Shown here: positions 25,638-32,686 of the stretch, in pieces
How the letters are laid out: the number at the start of each line of letters is the position of its first letter
How positions within the stretch are numbered: the first letter of the stretch is position 1
DNA from: Bin87 sp965203855
Lineage (GTDB): Bacteria > Chloroflexota > Dehalococcoidia > Lucifugimonadales > UBA3495
Assembly: GCA_965203855.1 (NCBI GenBank)
Contig: CBDBDN010000005.1
Coordinates: forward strand, 310,001-374,000
Direction of reading: 5' to 3'
DNA length: 64,000 nucleotides
Program-made: the position numbers and the translations under genes
Notes under the pieces: model-generated
Databases searched by the model: none
Seen by the model: only the letters and a program-made list of their open reading frames with translations
What the model was told of the DNA's origin: nothing

Positions 25638-27542
25638 ATGGTTCAGCAAGGACAGATTGACCATCTTTTGCAGGAGGCCGGCGAAATCCCGCCGCCGTCC
25701 CATGTTTCCGCCCAGGCTACCCTGGCCGACTATGACGCCGTTTATCAGCGTTCCGTTGCCGACCCGCAAGGGTTCTGGGCCGAGGCCGCCGCCGAACTGC
25801 ACTGGTTCCGACCCTGGGATGCAGTGTTCCAGTGGGATTACCCCAACTTCCGCTGGTTCGTCGGCGGGCAGACCAACATCGCCTACAACGCCTTGGACCG
25901 CCATCTCGCTACGGAACGGCGCAACAAAGCCGCCCTCATCTGGCTGGGCGAGGATGGTGCGGAGCAGGTCTATACCTATGCCCGCTTGGCGCAGCAGGTC
26001 AACCGCTGCGCCAACGGCCTCAAATCTCTGGGCATCGGCAAGGGCGACCGCGTGGTCATCTATATGCCGCTTACCCCCGAAGGCGCCATCAGTATGCTGG
26101 CCTGCGCCCGCATCGGCGCTATCCACAGCGTGGTCTATGCCGGTTTCAGCGTCGGCTCTCTCCGCGACCGCATCCAGGACGCCCAGGCCAAAGCGCTGAT
26201 TACCGGCGATGTCGGTTATCGTCGGGGCGGCAAAGTTGACCTGAAAAGCATCGCCGACGCGGCCGTCGTCGGCTGCGACAGCCTGGACGCCGTCATCGTC
26301 TGGCGGCGCGAACTGCCCCGCGCCGACCTGCGCCCCGGCGAAACCGACTTTGACGAACTGCTGGCCGGCCAGTCCATTGACTGCCCCGCTGAAGTAATGG
26401 ACGCCGAGGATCCGCTCTACATCCTCTACACCAGCGGCACTACCGGCAAGCCCAAGGGCGTCGTCCATGTCCACGGCGGCTATATGGTAGGCACCCATTA
26501 CCATTTCAAGAACTTCTGGGATGTCAAAGACAACGACGTTTTCTGGTGTATGTCCGACATTGGCTGGGTTGTCGGCCACAGCTACATCGTTTATGCGCCG
26601 CTGGTGGCCGGCGCTACTACGGTGTTCCGCGAGGGCGCGCCCGATTTCCCGCACAACGCCGTTTTCTACGAAGTCATTGAAAAATACGGCGTCAATGTGA
26701 TTTTCACGGCGCCCACCGCCGTGCGGATGCTGATGCGCTACGGCGACGAGCCGGCTCGCCGCTACAACCTCCGTTCCCTCCGCTTTCTGACCTGCGCCGG
26801 CGAACCGCTGAACCCCGAAGCCCTGCGCTGGGCCTACGAGCATATCTGCGGCGGCGGCGAATGGGCGCATATGGTGGACAACTGGTGGCAGACCGAAACC
26901 GGCGGCCCCTGCCTCGGCACTACCGCTACTATGGCCGCCCGGCCCGGACGCGTCGGCAAGCCGCTGCCCGGCGCCGTTATGGACATCGTCGACCGGGAGG
27001 GCCAGTCCATTGAGGAACCGGACAAAGGCGGGCTGCTGGTCATCCGGCGTCCGTTCCCCCATTTCTCCCGCACCGTGTGGGGCGACCACGACCGCTACGC
27101 CGATACCTGGCAGCAGATTCCCGGCGTCTATTTATCCGGCGATGTAGCCCTGCGCGACGCCGACGGCTACTATATGGTCGTCGGCCGCGCCGACGATGTG
27201 CTGAATGTAGCCGGCCATCGCATCGGCTCTGCCGAAGTGGAAAGCGCGCTGGTGTCGCATCCCGAAGTCGCCGAGGCCGCCGTCATCGGCAAGCCTGACG
27301 AGCTGCGCGGCGAAGTCATCAAAGGATTCGTAACGCTGCGTATGGGCAGCGCGGGCTCCGACCGGATGATTCACGAACTGCAACAGCACGTACGCCAGGA
27401 GCTGGGCCCCATCGCCGTGCCGGCCGAAATTGAGTTCACGCCAACGCTCCCCAAAACCCGCTCCGGCAAGATAATGCGCCGCCTGCTCAAAGCCCAGGAA
27501 CTGGGCCTGGACCCGGGCGACATCACTACGCTGGAGGACTGA
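25638..27542 (+). CDS. acs: Acetyl/propionyl-CoA synthetase (AMP-forming)
   Basis: 634 residues, the normal length for acyl-CoA synthetases of the Acs/PrpE type. The N-terminal ACAS segment (WFRPWDAVFQWDYPNFRWFV) leads to the P-loop YTSGTTGKPKGVVH (about residues 264-277). The A5 motif WWQTETGG follows, then the hinge and adenylate motif SGDVALRDADGYYMVVGRAD, and the catalytic Lys in TRSGKIMRR near the end, which is the site regulated by acetylation in relatives. Acetate versus propionate cannot be separated. AGGAGG is about 7 bases before the ATG. It is probably monocistronic. Confidence 0.92.
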   Translation: MVQQGQIDHLLQEAGEIPPPSHVSAQATLADYDAVYQRSVADPQGFWAEAAAELHWFRPWDAVFQWDYPNFRWFVGGQTNIAYNALDRHLATERRNKAALIWLGEDGAEQVYTYARLAQQVNRCANGLKSLGIGKGDRVVIYMPLTPEGAISMLACARIGAIHSVVYAGFSVGSLRDRIQDAQAKALITGDVGYRRGGKVDLKSIADAAVVGCDSLDAVIVWRRELPRADLRPGETDFDELLAGQSIDCPAEVMDAEDPLYILYTSGTTGKPKGVVHVHGGYMVGTHYHFKNFWDVKDNDVFWCMSDIGWVVGHSYIVYAPLVAGATTVFREGAPDFPHNAVFYEVIEKYGVNVIFTAPTAVRMLMRYGDEPARRYNLRSLRFLTCAGEPLNPEALRWAYEHICGGGEWAHMVDNWWQTETGGPCLGTTATMAARPGRVGKPLPGAVMDIVDREGQSIEEPDKGGLLVIRRPFPHFSRTVWGDHDRYADTWQQIPGVYLSGDVALRDADGYYMVVGRADDVLNVAGHRIGSAEVESALVSHPEVAEAAVIGKPDELRGEVIKGFVTLRMGSAGSDRMIHELQQHVRQELGPIAVPAEIEFTPTLPKTRSGKIMRRLLKAQELGLDPGDITTLED

Positions 27543-27594
27543 CGGCAGAACTGCGCCTTTTGACGGACGCGCCGCGGCGCCGGACCATACGGCA

Positions 27595-27802
27595 ATGAAC
27601 GGGCCGGAATTCGTGCGACGCGCCCGTCGTTACGCCAGACGCCACGGGCTGGATTACTATTTCGACCCTACGCAGGGCAAAGGGAGCCACGGGACTTTGC
27701 ATCTGAGCGATCATCAAACTACGGTTCAGCGCGGAGAGATTCCCCGGAGAACATTTTTTTGCCATGCTGCGGCAGCTGCGGATTGAAGCGAAGGAGTTCT
27801 GA
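27595..27802 (+). pseudogene. hicA: HicA-like toxin with T7 frameshift
   Basis: The frame starts MNGPEFVRRARRYARRHGL and contains GKGSHGTLHL, the HicA motif with the catalytic His, then TTVQRGEIPRRT. At a run of seven T (ACATTTTTTTGCC) it leaves register. With six T it would continue FFAMLRQLRIEAKEF and stop at 27802, three bases before hicB, which is the normal HicA end. It is thus one base from an intact ~68-residue mRNA interferase. Slippage in the tract or an assembly error are equally possible. Confidence 0.75.
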
Positions 27803-27804
27803 CT

Positions 27805-28239
27805 ATGCGATACCTTTACCCCTGCAACATTGTAGGCAGCGCGGCCGACGGAGATGGGTTTGCAGCTACATTTCCCGACGTGCCAGGCGCCGTCACCGGC
27901 GGCTTTACATTCAAGGAAACTCTCATCCTGGCCGAGGACTGCCTGGTAGCAGCTCTAGGCGCATATATTGACCGCCAGCGCGCTCTGCCCATTCCCAGCC
28001 CGATGCAAGACGGCCAGGAACTGCTGACCGTGCAGCCGGTTATCGCCGCCCAGCTTGACCTCTACACCGCTATGCGCGAGCAGAACATCAGCCGGGCCGA
28101 CTTGGCAGAGCGACTGGGTATCAGCGTTGCAGAAGCGAGCAAACTGCTGCGCCTTGACTACGGCACGCCTATCAGCCGGATCAACAAGGCTCTGCATACC
28201 CTCGGTTGCGGACTGTCGACAGCAGACCGGGCCGCTTGA
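27805..28239 (+). CDS. hicB: HicB antitoxin
   Basis: 144 residues. The N-terminal half (MRYLYPCNIVGSAADGDGF then AATFPDVPGAVTGG) is the degenerate RNase-H-like HicB fold, with ETLILAEDCLVAALGAYID. The C-terminal half is a helix-turn-helix (SRADLAERLGISVAEASKLL) that binds the operon promoter. AAGGAG inside the end of hicA is about 8 bases before the ATG. It should neutralise HicA and repress the operon. It is intact although its toxin is frameshifted. Confidence 0.85.
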   Translation: MRYLYPCNIVGSAADGDGFAATFPDVPGAVTGGFTFKETLILAEDCLVAALGAYIDRQRALPIPSPMQDGQELLTVQPVIAAQLDLYTAMREQNISRADLAERLGISVAEASKLLRLDYGTPISRINKALHTLGCGLSTADRAA

Positions 28240-28270
28240 CCATCACATATATGCAGCAAGGAGCAGCCCT

Positions 28271-28693
28271 ATGGACATCAGCCAAATCTATCGGCAATAT
28301 CCCCATCTCCGCATCGACTACGGCGGCGTGCAGGGCATCATCAAGGCCCTGCCGGCTGCCGGCGGAAGCCGCAAATACCTGGTAGCGGAGCAGCTCACCG
28401 ACCGGGAAGTGGAGTGCATCGTCCCGCCCGAACTGGCGCAGCAGGCAGACGCCGCCGCCGCCGAACATCGCCGCGTGGAAATGTCCGGCAAATTGTACCG
28501 CAATGCGGACGGCGCCAAAGAGCGCGTGGAAGTCAGCCATATCTTGGTAATGCCCGAAGCCCACGAACTGCCGTCGCTGGACGAACTGGCGGGCAGCCTG
28601 CCCAACATCACCGGAGGCCGCAGCGTCGAGGAACATCTCCGCATACTCCGTAGCGAAGGCTACGACGACTACCCGGATCCCTACGATGACTAG
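28271..28693 (+). CDS. Hypothetical protein, putative antitoxin of PIN protein
   Basis: 140 residues starting at ATG 28271 with AAGGAG 8 bases upstream; the longer frame from 28055 is the hicB shadow. A basic first half (YRQYPHLRIDYGG and SRKYLVAEQL) is followed by an acidic tail ending SEGYDDYPDPYDD. The stop overlaps the PIN gene start by eight bases. Antitoxins of VapC proteins commonly lie in this place and have an acidic C-terminal tail; that supports the role, but no DNA-binding fold is recognised. Confidence 0.5.
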   Translation: MDISQIYRQYPHLRIDYGGVQGIIKALPAAGGSRKYLVAEQLTDREVECIVPPELAQQADAAAAEHRRVEMSGKLYRNADGAKERVEVSHILVMPEAHELPSLDELAGSLPNITGGRSVEEHLRILRSEGYDDYPDPYDD

Positions 28694-29141
28694 CCCGCCA
28701 CGGTTACGCTATGCTGATTCATCGCTCCTGTTGGCATTGCTCAACAGGGAGAGTATCGCGACGGGTACTGGGACGACCCGGTTCAATGCCGCGCTCCGCG
28801 TTTTCCGAAACGCCGCCGCCGGCGAATATCGGATGCTCACGTCGGTGTTGACTATTGCCGAAGTACGCACTACGCCAGGCGGTACACTAGCCTCCGATCT
28901 GCCACAGAGCGAAGGCGGCATCTTTGCGCTGCCGTACCTGCGCCTCGTAAGTGTTGATACGGAAATAGCCTTTGCTGCACAGCGTATGGGCGATGAATAT
29001 GGACTGAAACCGCCCGACGCCATCCACCTGGCAACCGCTATCCAATACAACTGCGCCGAATTGCTGGTTTGGGATGACGCCTTTATCCGCCGCGTCAACC
29101 GCCGCCCCATCCCCGGCCTGCGGGTTTGCGAACCCTATTGA
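28686..29141 (+). CDS. PIN-domain ribonuclease (VapC-like)
   Basis: 151 residues. The four acidic positions of a PIN nuclease are visible: YADSSLLLAL (first Asp), LTIAEVRT (Glu), LKPPDAIHLATA (Asp) and LVWDDAFIR (Asp). The length and order fit VapC toxins, which cleave RNA with Mg or Mn. The ATG overlaps the preceding gene's end, giving coupled translation. Whether it is an active toxin depends on the upstream gene being an antitoxin, which is inferred. It appears intact. Confidence 0.85.
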   Translation: MTSPPRLRYADSSLLLALLNRESIATGTGTTRFNAALRVFRNAAAGEYRMLTSVLTIAEVRTTPGGTLASDLPQSEGGIFALPYLRLVSVDTEIAFAAQRMGDEYGLKPPDAIHLATAIQYNCAELLVWDDAFIRRVNRRPIPGLRVCEPY

Positions 29142-29196
29142 TTGTTGCGATGGGTTATAATCGGGCCAACCTTTCCATTCTATATGGAGAACCGCA

Positions 29197-30150
29197 ATGC
29201 CGCTTGACGACTTGACCGGCGTAATTGAAACGCTGCAACAGCGCATCCGCCAGCACGGCGCAACCTTGCGGGCCAATGAAACCCGGACTCGGATGGCCCT
29301 GATTGACCCATTGCTGTGCGCCTTGGGGTGGGATACTGCCGACCCGGCTCTCGTTACGCCGGAATATCGCGTCGACGTGGGATGGGCGGACTATGCCCTG
29401 CATGGCCCCGGAACCCAACCGATTGCCGTCATTGAAGCCAAACGGCTGGGTTCAATTGTCGACAACCACTTGGAGCAAGCAGTGGGATACTGCATCCAGC
29501 AAGGCATTGCTTACGCTGGAGTCACCGACGGCAGTCATTGGCAGCTGTACCGTACTTTCGAGCCGGTGCCGCTAGTTGATAAACTGGTGCTAGACATTCA
29601 TATCGCCGATGCGCCGGCCCATCAATCTGCTCTCCAACTGCTGCTCCTCTGGCGCCCCAACTTGTCCTCGGGCCAACCGACGCCGGCCAGCGCGCCGATC
29701 CTGGCAGCGCCGCCACCACCATCTCCTGTTGAGCCAATACATCATCAAACGCCATCCGATCAATCTCAATCAGAATGGGTTGCGCTGTCGTCATTTACCT
29801 GGAACAAAGGCGCGCAGGTCCCGCCGTTAATTAAGTTCTCCGACGGAAGCGAACATCCGGCGCAACGCTGGCGGCATTTGGTAGAAATAGCCGCAACTTG
29901 GCTGTGGTCAAAGGGCCTGTTGACGCCGTCCAACTTGCCAGTATCGGTGCCTGGCGGTTCGCGCTACGTGGTTAGTTCGGAACCGATTCACAGCTCAGGT
30001 AATCCTTTCATAGCCCCGCAAGCCATACCGGGGACTACGGCAGTCATTGAGGGCAACGTTGGCGGTGCACAAGCAATCAGCTACGCAAAAACCCTACTGC
30101 AACACTGCGGCGTCAACCCCGCCGAAGTATTCCTCAAAACCGGCCCCTAA
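29197..30150 (+). CDS. HsdR_N-like nuclease-fold protein, stand-alone
   Basis: 317 residues. The first ~140 match the N-terminal domain of type I restriction R subunits: LQQRIRQHGATLRANETRTR, LIDPLLCALGWD, YRVDVGWADYAL and AVIEAKRLG, that is the D and ExK of a PD-(D/E)XK site, then an SHWQLYRTFEP strand. A Pro-rich linker (residues ~155-190) leads to a second domain around FTWNKGAQVPPLIKFSDGSE. No helicase domain follows and no HsdM or HsdS is nearby. A TATAAT hexamer is at 29156-29161. It may be an orphan defence nuclease. Confidence 0.7.
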   Translation: MPLDDLTGVIETLQQRIRQHGATLRANETRTRMALIDPLLCALGWDTADPALVTPEYRVDVGWADYALHGPGTQPIAVIEAKRLGSIVDNHLEQAVGYCIQQGIAYAGVTDGSHWQLYRTFEPVPLVDKLVLDIHIADAPAHQSALQLLLLWRPNLSSGQPTPASAPILAAPPPPSPVEPIHHQTPSDQSQSEWVALSSFTWNKGAQVPPLIKFSDGSEHPAQRWRHLVEIAATWLWSKGLLTPSNLPVSVPGGSRYVVSSEPIHSSGNPFIAPQAIPGTTAVIEGNVGGAQAISYAKTLLQHCGVNPAEVFLKTGP

Positions 30151-30179
30151 CCTCAACCGCGCAACTCAAAGTGAAAACT

Positions 30180-30632
30180 ATGGACACCATCCTCAAACCC
30201 GAGACCGCCGCCCGCATTGATGCGCTGGCCGACCGGCTTGGCTATTCCGGGTCTGATGCTGCTGAGAGGGTACTCAAAATCGCGCTGGACGACCTGGACG
30301 CCAAAGCGCCCCGTCCGCATCGCAAGCTGACGCCTGAGGAAATTGCCGCCGAATATCGGCGGTTGACCGCCGCCGGACGCCGCTATCGTCAGGAACACCC
30401 CGACGAGTACGCCGACCCTACTAATCCTCCCTCCAAAGTATGGCAGGACGACCTGTATGCCAAAACGCTCCATCCTCCTTATCGGCCAAAGCCCGCCGAA
30501 ATTACTGCGGAAATGGAATACTGGGCCGAGCTCGGCCGGCGAAATCGCGCCTTGCACCCGTTTGACGATGCCAACCCGCCTTCCAAGGTATGGCAGGACG
30601 AACTATATGACGAAAACGGGTTGCCCAAATGA
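30180..30632 (+). CDS. VapB-like antitoxin with duplicated tail motif
   Basis: About 150 residues. The N-terminus (ILKPETAARIDALADRLGYS) reads as a ribbon-helix-helix-like DNA-binding unit. The C-terminal part contains the motif NPPSKVWQDDLYAK and again NPPSKVWQDELYDE about 45 residues later, so the probable toxin-binding tail is doubled. A GTG at 30171 could also start it. It stops at 30632, and the same frame then enters a VapC-like remnant. It is probably an orphan antitoxin. Confidence 0.6.
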   Translation: MDTILKPETAARIDALADRLGYSGSDAAERVLKIALDDLDAKAPRPHRKLTPEEIAAEYRRLTAAGRRYRQEHPDEYADPTNPPSKVWQDDLYAKTLHPPYRPKPAEITAEMEYWAELGRRNRALHPFDDANPPSKVWQDELYDENGLPK

Positions 30633-30716
30633 TGGCTGGCGTCGACTTACCGCATCCCGCTGCTGTTCAAGGGCGCCGATTTTGCGCTGACCGATCTAAC
30701 CCCGGCCGCGCTCTAA
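30633..30716 (+). pseudogene. VapC C-terminal remnant
   Basis: Directly after the antitoxin stop, still in frame, 27 codons read WLASTYRIPLLFKGADFALT and then DLTPAAL before a TAA. IPLLFKG-DFA-TD is the usual last strand and helix of VapC PIN proteins. No start codon, active-site Asp or other PIN parts are present. The body of the toxin gene has been lost while its 3' end stayed in place. Confidence 0.65.
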
Positions 30717-30804
30717 TCCCCAATCGGTGTTAGAATATGCCCGGCGGCTAACTGCCGGCCCGCTTGCCGGCCTGCGCCGACTATGCAAATCACCGGACTG
30801 CCTT

Positions 30805-31737
30805 ATGTACTCCAAAATCATCGTCCCGTTGGACGGCTCGGAACTTTCCGAACAAGCCCTCCCCTATGCCCAGCTGGTGGCCCGTTCCCTGTCGGCGCCC
30901 CTTGAGCTGGTGCAGGCTTTCGATATTCTGTCGCCCCGCGTACTGGGGGCGTCGGCGCACCACGATGTCGCCGGCCGCCTGGAACGCAGCGCGCTGCGCC
31001 GTTCCCAGGATTATCTAGCATCGGTTGCGGAACGACTGTCCGCCGCCGGCCATTCCGCCAGTTTCACCGCTTTGCGCGGCGCCCCCGCCGAGGCCGTAGT
31101 CTCCGTGGCCAGCTCCGACCCGGACGCGCTGGTTGTAATGTCCACCCACGGACGCGGCGGCATCGCCCGCTGGGTGTTGGGCAGCGTTACCGACAAAGTT
31201 CTGCATATGATGCCCAACCCGATGCTGATTGTCCGCGCTGCGGTAACCGGCCCGGCGTCCCCCGAAAGCTCGGTCAAAACCGTCGTCGTGCCGCTGGACG
31301 GCTCCCCACTGGCCGAACTGTCCCTGCCCCATGCCCTCAGCATCGCCGCCGCCCTCGGCAGCGGCATTACGCTGCTGCGCGTAACGCATACCGAGGACTA
31401 TTACCGCTACCAGCTCACGGTTACGCCGGATATGGCGTCTATCCCGGATTTTGACGGGGTATCCGCCACTGAACTGGTTGCCGCCGATGCCCAGGAAGTC
31501 GCCGACTATCTGGCCGATGTGGAGAACCGGCTGGCTACCGACCACGCCCACGGAGTCGTTTCCGACCACCAATTGCATCAGAATGTGGCCCAGGCCATCA
31601 TCGCCAAAACCGCCGAGCAGCCCTCGCTGGTAGTGATGACGACTCATGGACGCAGCGGCGTGGGCCGCGTCGTCCTCGGCAGCATTACCGACCGCGTCCT
31701 GCGGCACAGCAATATCCCCGTCCTGGTAATCCGCTAA
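30805..31737 (+). CDS. Universal stress protein, tandem UspA domains
   Basis: 310 residues made of two UspA domains. Domain 1 begins YSKIIVPLDGSELSEQALPY and ends STHGRGGIARWVLGSVTDKV. Domain 2 begins VKTVVVPLDGSPLAELSLP and ends TTHGRSGVGRVVLGSITDRV. Both carry the G-x2-G-x9-G-(S/T) ATP-binding motif, so both should bind nucleotide. The start is taken at the ATG at 30805, where the first strand begins; the upstream frame to 30727 is not part of the fold. The neighbours give no clear pathway. Confidence 0.9.
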   Translation: MYSKIIVPLDGSELSEQALPYAQLVARSLSAPLELVQAFDILSPRVLGASAHHDVAGRLERSALRRSQDYLASVAERLSAAGHSASFTALRGAPAEAVVSVASSDPDALVVMSTHGRGGIARWVLGSVTDKVLHMMPNPMLIVRAAVTGPASPESSVKTVVVPLDGSPLAELSLPHALSIAAALGSGITLLRVTHTEDYYRYQLTVTPDMASIPDFDGVSATELVAADAQEVADYLADVENRLATDHAHGVVSDHQLHQNVAQAIIAKTAEQPSLVVMTTHGRSGVGRVVLGSITDRVLRHSNIPVLVIR

Positions 31738-31816
31738 TCGGCCAATCCCATTTCAACCGGCAACCCAATTCCCCGCGCCGGTAGCATAATGGTTAGGGCA
31801 CAATGGTGAGGACACA

Positions 31817-32638
31817 ATGACCGCTGCCGATACCGCCGTTGCGCCGGCCGCCCCTATCTCCGTCGTCATTCACGGCGCTACCGGGCGGATGGGTCTGGAA
31901 ACCGTCCGCGCCGTTTCCGCCGCCGCCGACCTGACCCTGGCCGGCGCAACCTGCCATACGCCGCGCGGCGCTACTTTGGATACCCCGGCCGGACCGGCGC
32001 CGCTGTCCACCGACTTGGCGGCGATGCTGGACTCCGCGCAGCCGTCCGTGATGGTAGAGTTCACCCACGCCGCCGCCTGTATGGAAGCCGCGCCATTGGC
32101 CGCCGCCCGCGGCGTCCACATGGTGCTGGGCGCCAGCGGCCTGGACGCCGCACAGCTGCAAACCCTGGACGCGCTGAGTCGGGAGCATAATATCGGCGTC
32201 ATCGTCGCCCCCAATTTCGCCCTCGGCGCTGTTGTCCTGAAAAAACTGGCCGAGCAGGCCGCCGCCCTGTTTGACTATGTTGATGTAGTTGAGGCGCATC
32301 ACGAAATGAAAATCGACGCCCCCTCCGGGTTCGCATTAGCCCTAGCGCGCGACTTGCGCGCAGCTAGAGGCGACGATTTTCAGCGCAATCAAACCGCCGT
32401 CCATCATCTGCCGGAAACCCGTGGCGGCGCAGCCGGCGGCGTCGGCATCCATAGCCTGCGCCTGCCCGGACGCAGCGCCCATCACGAAGTCATTTTCGGC
32501 GCCGCCGGCCAGACTTTGAGCATCCGCCACGATACCCTGGACCGCAGCTGCTATATGCCCGGCGTGCTCCGCTGCATCCGCGAAGTCCCGCACCGCCCCG
32601 GCCTCACTGTCGGCCTGGAAACCGTGCTGGGCCTGTAA
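31817..32638 (+). CDS. dapB: 4-hydroxy-tetrahydrodipicolinate reductase
   Basis: 273 residues. The nucleotide-binding GATGRMG (near residue 19) and the active-site helix EAHHEMKIDAPSGFALALA match DapB, with the catalytic His pair, Lys and DAPSG. The usual Thr after DAPSG is Phe here, close to the substrate. The end RPGLTVGLETVLGL is family-typical. It reduces the dapA product with NAD(P)H in lysine and diaminopimelate synthesis. No other dap gene is in the window. The ATG choice is supported by the short N-terminal extension; GTG at 31803 is possible. Confidence 0.88.
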   Translation: MTAADTAVAPAAPISVVIHGATGRMGLETVRAVSAAADLTLAGATCHTPRGATLDTPAGPAPLSTDLAAMLDSAQPSVMVEFTHAAACMEAAPLAAARGVHMVLGASGLDAAQLQTLDALSREHNIGVIVAPNFALGAVVLKKLAEQAAALFDYVDVVEAHHEMKIDAPSGFALALARDLRAARGDDFQRNQTAVHHLPETRGGAAGGVGIHSLRLPGRSAHHEVIFGAAGQTLSIRHDTLDRSCYMPGVLRCIREVPHRPGLTVGLETVLGL

Positions 32639-32686
32639 GCCCCGGATGCCGCAGTAGAACGACTGCGACATCCCGTAGTTTCCGCA

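Noticed and set aside
25533..27089. Open frame of 518 codons on the minus strand
   Set aside because: Antisense of the acyl-CoA synthetase, which has all core motifs on the plus strand.
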